64,000 nucleotides of DNA, taken from assembly GCA_030704615.1 (NCBI GenBank), contig CM060734.1, positions 41,804,042 to 41,868,041 of the forward strand, in the 5' to 3' direction. Below, piece by piece: positions 57,109 to 64,000 of the stretch. Position numbers and translations under genes: made by a program. The notes under the pieces were generated by a model. It saw only the letters and a list, made by a program, of their open reading frames with translations, had not been told where the DNA came from and made no database searches. The stretch is from Takakia lepidozioides (taxonomy: Eukaryota; Streptophyta; Takakiopsida; Takakiales; Takakiaceae). The stretch's first letter is position 1. Every line of letters starts with the position of its first letter.

Positions 57109-60100
57109 ATGGAGGACGAAAGGGGGGACACAGAACTGGAAGAAACCAAGCTGCATGCGGGGGCGAGCGAGCTAGAGAGCGCTATTGTCAGGCTCCTGCA
57201 AGCGCACGACCCGCAGGCCAACGAATGGATCACTCAATTCGCGTCTCTGCCTTATGCATGGAGTGTGTCTCTGTACCTCGCATTTCCGCCTCCCGGATCC
57301 ACCCTTGGGACATCTCCAGACGTCCGATTCTTTGCTCTAAACCTTCTGCTCTCGAAGATGAGGTCGGACTGGTCGCAAGTTGCCGGCGCAGACGCGCAGG
57401 AGATTTACGAAGTTTTGATGAGGCAATTGCCTCTCAATTTAGGGGATCGCATGGTGGGAGCACGGCTGTGTGTGGTGCTGAGTAGTGCGGCTGCGCTTGC
57501 AGGAGCAGATGCTTGCTATGAGGTGAGATTCTTTGGTAGGATTTCGGAGGTGGTTTGCATGTAAGCTTTATTAAATTCTATATAGTTCCTACTGCCAAGA
57601 ACATTGGGCTTCCCACAATGTAGTATCACGATCAAGGTCTCACTTTTAAGCAATCTTGACTCGATACTGTCACAAGCTTCTCTGCTGTCTGCAAGACACA
57701 TGCCCTTTGACCTTCTGCTACAGGCAAGAAGGCAAAAGGAGCATCAACCTGATGCTTTTTAGTATGAAGTGACTTTCAGCTCGAATCCAGAATTAATTAC
57801 CAATAATCCCATGGTCATTGCCTGCATGCTATGTCGGTATAGGGCTGACTCTTGGCTGAAACTGTACCACCATTCCCTCAAGGATAGGGATAACTTCTGA
57901 ATGTAGTGTATGCGGGTAAACAGCAATGTGACTGTCTTTTGGAACAATTGGTGAGATCAAATAAATGATTCCTCTGAATTCTGTTGGGTTTGGCTCCCTT
58001 GGTGCTGTGTCAATGAAAGATATCTGATGCAATGCCGCTCAAGCAATAAAGGGGTAAAAGTTTGTACAGTTGATGAGATGAAGGCAATTCAAAAATTCTG
58101 GAGTACTTTGAGTTAGGCAACCAGGTGGTGGGTATGACTATACTGTCAAACAAAGGACATTTTGGGCAGACATGGTTCTGGCCTTTAAGTAGAGAATGTA
58201 CCCTTGAGATGTTGTTCTCTGTAGCCTTGTGGCCATAGTCCCCGTGCCCAGTTTACAAGAGGGAATAGACACTAATGTTGTGAGGGGCTCAATCAAGTAG
58301 TGGGACTTACCTCGGTATAAACGATTGGTTTGGGCTTTCCAGATTTCCTCTAGAAAGCCATTTGTACAAGCATCACTCTGCTGTGCAGCAATTAGACCCT
58401 TCCTACACATTTCTTGATGTTGAGTTTTCCTCCAGTTGTAACTGGGATGTGCATATTCAAAAAGTGGTTCAAACAGCTAAACACAAAGCTTTGGGTCAGC
58501 ATTAACGGGTCAGCTTCTTTGCATGCAGGCTTTGATAGCCCTGTATAAAGTTTGAGGATTGGCATGCCATTGAGCATGCCATATGCTTTGTTCACAGCTT
58601 GATCAGTCATTGCACGCAAAGTAGAGCATACACACTGAAGACCACAGACATCACAGAGAGCTCATTTCATTTTTAGCCATCAGGGCAGTAGTTCTTGAGG
58701 TGCTACATTGTAGTGGCCAAGAAACATTGCTGGGGTTTCTGAGAGTCTTTCATCCTATAAAGGTGTTCTGGTAGGTGTTGAAGCCTCATACACTAGTTTG
58801 TTTTTGGTTTGCTTCCAAGGCACCTCAGCAAATATGCCCCCAGTGACTGGGTCCAGGGTTTAAGGTTTAGGGTCTGGGGTATTGTTGGTTCATAACAAAA
58901 TATTTACCAAGTGTCAAGGCTTACTTCTAGATCAGAAATGCCTGGCAGCTTACCTGCACGAGGACTCACCCTTAGACAATCACTTGAACAATAGTTTTTA
59001 TCTCTGGCTCTGGTTTTTGTTTCCTCTCTCATGTTTTCTTCCATTTTGTCCCATAAGCTCTATGAGCTTCCCGCGGACGTTATAAAGCACCATTTCATTT
59101 CATTTCATTTCATTTCATTTCTAATGAAGTGTGGTCTCGTACTGTTCCGGAATTTAGGATGCAGGTGATATTTTGGTGTTGTATTGGATGATTTTCCTTG
59201 AATGGATTCAGCCTTACATGAGATTAAATATATTCAGCCTTACATCTTGCAGTTGGTGGAGAGCATTGTTGGGGGTGAATATACAGGGCCAACTGTTGAT
59301 GGTCCTCTGGCAGTGGAGTTGCTTATTAGCTTGGCTGAAGAGACTCTGCTTCGATCCCGTGCTCTTCCTTGGCAGGTGATACCAAACCCTTTGCTTTGGC
59401 CAGAGGCGTCATAGAACATGTATATTACTGCCTTCATTGTGAAGGAATATGTTTGCTCTCCAGAGCAGAGGAAAGCCCAGGGCCCTGGGTAGGGGGTGAG
59501 GTAAGAGGACACTGCCTCTGGGTTGGAGAGGTGATGTGACCCTTTTCTAGTGTTGTGAAGGTAACCTAAATTACGGTTCTCGAATTGAGGACTTTCTTTG
59601 TCAACCCTTGACTACATACAATGTCCTGCATGTCCACCTTCCAAACGGAAGGCAGTAGCCCTTTGGGGTGAAGTGAGACCATAAGTTACGCTTGCTTTGA
59701 CAAGAGTCTTCCTCCTTGTCCTGCATTAGAGAGGGAGGCTTATCTTTTCTGTAATGGCTTTCCAGCATCTCCCCAGCAAAAGTCTTTCTGCTATGAAGTT
59801 TCGGCAACCTAAGCAAAGCGCTCGTTCTTAGACAATGCGTGAGTTGCTTAAGTAGGCTAGTCACATCGTTTCTATAGAGATATATGAAATGAAATGAAAT
59901 GGTACTTTATAATGTCCGCAGAAAGCTCAAAGAGCTTGTGACAAAATGGAAAAAAACATGAGAGAGGAAACAAAACCAGAGCAAAGAAAAACAGCCCAAA
60001 AGCAACTTATAGAGAGTTAGAAAGATACACAACTCCTGCCGAAGCTTGCATATATCACTTGTATACTGAAAGTCAGGGTGTGTTGTTATGCATGGAGCAG

Positions 60101-60807
60101 GTGGGGGAGTGTATGCAGGACTGCAGTTCCCAAGTTCTTGCCTACTTGCAGTCCATGGTCACCTCCCCTCTGCCAGAAGAGGTTGTTGCAAGAGCTTTTG
60201 TTTGCCTTGAACGATGGTAATGTCTTTACTTTCAATCTTTTAAATAATCTTTATGGTCAGTAGCTTGTTCTTTACCTTGCAAACTATTGAACCCCTACAG
60301 GCAAAAGATGCTCTTTGTCCTTCAAGATAGTTCGAGGAACACAGTGTGTACCTAGAGAAAGATTCATATTCTGTGCTTGGTAGCTTGACAATGGCATGTG
60401 TGTATGGAGAAGAGCAGAAACATTCTGTTTTGCAACATAACTGTTCTTGCAGTGGAAACAATGAATTCTGATTGCTGATCTCTCAAGAACAACAAGGTTA
60501 ATCAGGCCTTGCCGAAGAATTTGACACTGTTTGGAGTCAATGAATATAGCATCTTGTGACAAGCTCAAGTCTTCCATGCACTCGGAACGACTTTGACTAT
60601 CTTGTTCCTGTGGACGTAGGATACAAGCCGGGGTCACACTATCGGAGCTCTATTCATTATATGCACCACTCTTGAAGACTCTGCTGGACGCTCTTGGATC
60701 TAAGAATGACACATGCTTCGATACAGCTGTTACCACTTTGTCTGAGTTAATCTCTGCTGTCGATCTTCTACCTGGCAGGGAACCTGCTGTGCAGGCCACT
60801 ATATCTG
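57109..60807 (+). CDS. Importin-13/transportin-3-like nuclear transport receptor, N-terminal part
   Basis: Predicted karyopherin-beta that moves proteins through the nuclear pore. Exons: 57109-57522, 59253-59375, 60101-60216, 60620-60807, continuing right of the window. Phases are consistent (0, 0, 2, then 1). Exon 1 starts MEDERGDTELEE and has HEAT-like importin N-terminal text (AHDPQANEWITQFASLPYAWSV, FFALNLLLSKMRSDW). Exon 2: PLAVELLISLAEE. Exon 3: CSSQVLAYLQSMVTSPLP...AFVCLERW. Exon 4: TLSELYSLYAPLLKTLLDALGSKNDTCFDTAVTTLSELI. The order fits importin-13/TNPO3/MOS14-type proteins. About 280 residues are present. Introns 1 and 2 carry LINE and SINE pieces, and a full LINE ORF lies antisense in what is probably intron 4. 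A plus open stretch at 60950-61087 might be a further exon but is not supported. Confidence 0.78.
58138..58400 (-). mobile_element. LINE fragment in importin-like intron 1, antisense
   Basis: Minus strand reads DACTNGFLEEIWKAQTNRLY, GKSHY and MATRLQ, matching the C-terminus of the LINE ORF at 61587-61780 (DACVKGFLEDIWKTRINSLY). Confidence 0.85.
58411..58520 (+). mobile_element. LINE fragment in importin-like intron 1, sense orientation
   Basis: Plus strand encodes SCNWDVHIQKVVQTAKHKALG, matching SNCNWDAHIRKVVQTGKGKALG of the LINE ORF. It abuts the oppositely oriented fragment 58138-58400, so the insertion is inverted or composite. Confidence 0.85.
58930..59130 (+). mobile_element. LINE 3' end in importin-like intron 1
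   Basis: Matches the reverse complement of 61205-61370: TGCACGAGGA, TAGACAATCACT, TGTTTTCTTCCATTTTGTCC, then GACGTTATAAAGCACCATTTC and six ATTTC pentamers ending at about 59120. Confidence 0.9.
59620..59700 (+). repeat. SINE family 1 fragment in importin-like intron 2
   Basis: GTCCACCTTCC ... GGCAGTAGCCCTTTGGGGTGA ... CATAAGTTACGCTT, in sense orientation to the gene; 3' part of the SINE seen whole at 48721. Confidence 0.65.
59880..60005 (-). mobile_element. LINE 3' end in importin-like intron 2, antisense
   Basis: GAAATGAAATGAAATGGTAC then TTTATAATGTCC ... CATGAGAGAGGAAACA, matching 61205-61300 in the same orientation. Strongly 5'-truncated. Confidence 0.9.
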
Positions 60808-61204
60808 GTAAATATTACTTTAGTGTTGGTGCTTTTGCAGCAGAGCTGGGGGGCAGGGAAGGGAGAGGAAGAAAAAAAGATTTTTTTTGCATCCTGGGCC
60901 CAGATGGACATGTGCTTATCTACATTTTGTATCAAGGACACATGAGGATGAAGTCCCACTTATTGTCCCAATGCCAGTTGTGAGGTTTTTACCAGGTTCA
61001 AATGTTGAAATTGTTTTGCGTATGCCTATCAACAATAATTACAGGGACGAAAGCAATGCAGAACCACTAATAGAGTCCCCTATATGAAGACCTGTGACAC
61101 TAGTTGTGGTCTCAGTGCTAGTGTACAACTTCCGCAGACTACAAGCACGTGACTGTTTGCCAGTTGCTGTAGGGATCAGAGAAGAAGAAAGAACGAAAAA
61201 AGAA

Positions 61205-64000
61205 GATGAAATGAAATGGTGCTTTATAACGTCCACGGAAAGCTCATAGAGCTTATGGGACAAAATGGAAAGAAAAACATGAGAGAGAAAACAGGAAACC
61301 AGAGATACAGATAAGAACTATTGTTCGAGTGATTGTCTAAGGGTGAATGCCTCGTGCAGGTAAGCTGCCAAGCATTATAGATCTTCATAGTGAAAGACTT
61401 CAGTGATTGGGTTCCACGGAATAGACAATGGAATCTCCCACGGATCTCATAGTATAGAGGGCAGTAGAAGAAGTGTTCTTCAGTTTCAATTTCCTGGTTG
61501 CACCCTGTGAAAGAAACAAATTGCACCAGTGGTAGCCCCAGAGGGCCCATGGGCCACAGTTGAGCCAAACAATAGAGATATTGTACTCATAAGACTTTGT
61601 TTGCCGTAGCCTTGTGGCCATTGACCCCGCGCCCAGTTTGAGTGGGAACAAAAGGGACAGAACCTACCTCTGTCAGGGGCTGACGTTGGTAGTAAGACTT
61701 ACCTCCATATAAAGAATTAATCCGGGTTTTCCAGATATCCTCTAGAAATCCCTTCACACAAGCATCAATCTGCTGTGTGTGATTTGCCCAAAAACTAGGC
61801 CTCAGGAGGGCCTGGGCTTTTGGCTCAGCCTCGAGACTTTCAAAGTTGGTAAACAGGGGTACAGGCACAATTCCCTTAATAGATTTGAAGAGAGCGTCTC
61901 TTTGGTGAGAGAACCCCGGACAGTGTATCAGAAAATGAATACTGTCTTCAGATTGCCCACACAACTGGCAATCGCACTCTCCCTTTCCTCTCTGCTTCTG
62001 TTTGCTGTTCAAAGGTAGGCTTCCTGCCCTGAGTTTAAATTTCAGTCTAGTGCCGAGAGTGGGTAGACCCTTGAGGTCATCCAAGATGTCCTCCCCCATG
62101 TCACAGACTGGAAACAAGTTCAGGGAAGTTTTCTGCCTAACTTCATTTTCATCAGACAATCTCATGGCAACAGACATGGTTGAGGACACTACAGCCTCTA
62201 AGTCAGATTTATCCAGCAGGGTCAAGACTTGCGGATCCAGGTCCAGGTCCTTGAGGATCTCTTCTACTCTCTTCTGCCAGGACTTAGCCTGTTTGACAGG
62301 GCGGTCCTGTTTCCAAGATATAGAGTCGATTAACTTAGGATATCTGGTGTTGGGCATATGTTGCAGCTGACCCCACCATCTGACCTTGAATTCATCTCGT
62401 CGGGAGCTTAAGGACGGAATGCCAAACTCACCCCGAACAGCCACATTGGCTGTTTTGGAGCATGCTGACATACACTCCTTAAGCACCCCCACTTGAATGG
62501 ATTCTAGAGACTTAGCCTGGTTGGAGTTATCAACCCATATAGCAGATCCGTACTCCAAGGCAGGTCTAATAACGCGACAAAGCATGGTTTTCTTAACCTC
62601 AGAGTTGACCCCTCTGCAGTGGAAAAATTTAGTGAGCCCCAGAGCTTTGCCCTTGCCAGTTTGAACAACTTTCCGGATATGTGCATCCCAATTACAATTG
62701 GAGGAGAACTCAACGCCCAGGTAAGTGTAGGAAGGGAGGACCGGGATCTCTTGGCTACCCCACTGCCACTTAAGATCACTTCCTCCCTCTCCTCTGTTGT
62801 TGAATGCTACCACTGCACATTTGCTGACATTAGCCTCTAGCCCCCAAAGATCAAAGTATCTCTTCGCGCAATCAATCAACTCCTGGAGATTGGTTGGAGT
62901 CTCCCCTATGCCTGCGAAGTCATCCGCAAACATAAGGGCTGGTATGGTGGTATCACCCACCCTTAACCCAAATCCCTCACTTTCCACATCCTCGAGGAGT
63001 TGATTGATGAAAACATTGAAGAGCAGAGTACATCCTTGAGCTACACCTTGGTCTATTTCAAAGAAGTTGGACTTCTGTCCGTTAACAGTGACACAGCTTT
63101 TGGTGTGAGCATACAAGTTGTGGACAACTCTCCACATCTTTCCCTTGATCCCACAAGACCAGAGGCGGAACCATAGGCCATCTCTCCACACTGTGTCATA
63201 AGCCTTTTTGACATCCAGGAAAAAGACATAAGTGGGTTTCCCTTCTTTTTTCCTTCCCTGGATAATCTGGCTTAGAGTGAAGATATGATCCACACAGCCC
63301 CTGTTTCGCCGAAAGCCAGCTTGGCCTTCGTGGAAACAACCTCTAGACTCCAGATGAACCTCGAGACGAGTACTTATAACTCTGCAGAATGTCTTGCCAA
63401 CAGCATTGAGGAGCGTGATGCCACGGTAGTTCCCCGGTTCTTCTCTGTCACCCTTCTTGTATAGATTGACAATGACCCCCTGTCGCCAGCGAAAGGGGAT
63501 CATTTCAGTCTTCCAGATAAGGTTAAAGAGGAGAACTAGGGCCTCTATCATGGGATTGCCACCGTGCTTGATAAGCTCGTTGACAATACCATCAGGTCCA
63601 CCAGCTTTATATCCATTTAAATGTTCAATTTCTTCTACAATCTCAGAAGAACCAATGGGAGCATTATAAGCCATTGAAATATACTCCAGTTCATCAGGGC
63701 TGTTTTGAATCATAGGAACAGTTTTTCCAACTGTGTCCCATTCAGCAGAAGACCCCTCACTGTTAGACCTAGAAGTTCTGCCAAGGATACTGTAGTGAGT
63801 TTCAAAGGTTTTGACAATGTCAACCGATGAAGTCACCACTGCACCTTTAGTAGTCTTCAGCGCTTGTACTTGCTGACCGTTTTTCGGCTTGTACAAACGT
63901 TGAAGGGCCAACCAGAATTTCTTTTCATTACCACCATGGTGGTTTGAGTTTATTTCACTGTATAACTTGTCCCAGTATAATTTCTTCTGAGACCTAACAA
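61205..64000 (-). mobile_element. Non-LTR retrotransposon (LINE), 3' part, continuing past the right edge
   Basis: RT ORF on the minus strand is open from the window edge to 61587 (774 residues from the first listed start). Motifs in order: PGNYRGITLLNAVGKTFCRVI, GFRRNRGCVDHI, VFFLDVKKAYDTVW, QGCTLLFNVFINQLL, LMFADDFAGIG (catalytic FADD) and a C-terminal CDCQLCGQSED...HCPGF Cys/His motif. The QGC motif is 2-3 residues shorter than usual before LLFN, which may inactivate it. The 3' UTR ends at about 61205 in GAAATGAAAT repeats; older copies end in longer ATTTC runs. The endonuclease region lies outside the window. Clade not resolved. Inserted antisense to the importin-like gene. Confidence 0.92.

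Noticed and set aside
60887-61087. Possible fifth exon of the importin-like gene (VPMPVVRFLPGS)
   Set aside because: No resemblance to the expected next importin segment and no clear acceptor/donor pair; left out.

Overview
This window is nuclear DNA from a land plant with large, repeat-filled intergenic spaces and intron-rich genes. Three observations narrow the source. (i) The genes at 215-2980 (RETICULATA-related plastid protein), 18037-22127 (phenylalanine ammonia-lyase, PAL) and 22971-24505 (DREB2-type AP2/ERF factor) are plant families. (ii) A complete 17-exon CCDC39 gene (46861-56407), encoding an axonemal ruler protein of motile cilia, implies a plant with swimming sperm. That excludes flowering plants and conifers and leaves bryophytes, lycophytes, ferns, cycads and Ginkgo. 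(iii) A nuclear plastid-DNA fragment (ndhI fused to psbD, 28872-29197) carries several codons that only make sense if the source plastid needed heavy C-to-U RNA editing. Together these suggest a seed-free vascular plant, with an Isoetes-like lycophyte as the best guess. The species is inference.

Layout. 1-3 kb: 3' part of the RETICULATA-related gene (+). 3-17.5 kb: intergenic DNA with LINE and SINE pieces, an unknown ORF with one in-frame stop (7636-8373), a 192-bp tandem repeat (8722-9215), a large inverted pair of decayed gene-like copies (about 9590-12000 and 13960-15110) and a non-autonomous hAT element (15267-15961). 18.0-22.1 kb: PAL (+), four exons, intact except for a 200-bp internal duplication that shifts the frame. 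23.0-24.5 kb: DREB2-like gene (-), convergent with PAL. 26-37.5 kb: AT-rich repeat domain with palindromic tandem arrays, the plastid insert, a SINE split by a hAT element, a copia remnant and several hairpins. 37.5-42 kb: decayed gag-bearing retroelement with minisatellites. 42-46.6 kb: hairpin repeats and short direct repeats. 46.9-56.4 kb: CCDC39 (-). 57.1 kb to the right edge: importin-13/transportin-3-like gene (+), divergent from CCDC39, with a LINE inserted antisense beyond exon 4 (61.2 kb to the edge).

The genes do not form a pathway. PAL (phenylpropanoid entry) and the DREB2 factor (abiotic stress) are convergent neighbours. CCDC39 and the importin-like gene share a roughly 700-bp divergent promoter region. 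All exon joins were worked out by eye from reading frame, GT/AG signals and family similarity. No transcript evidence was available.
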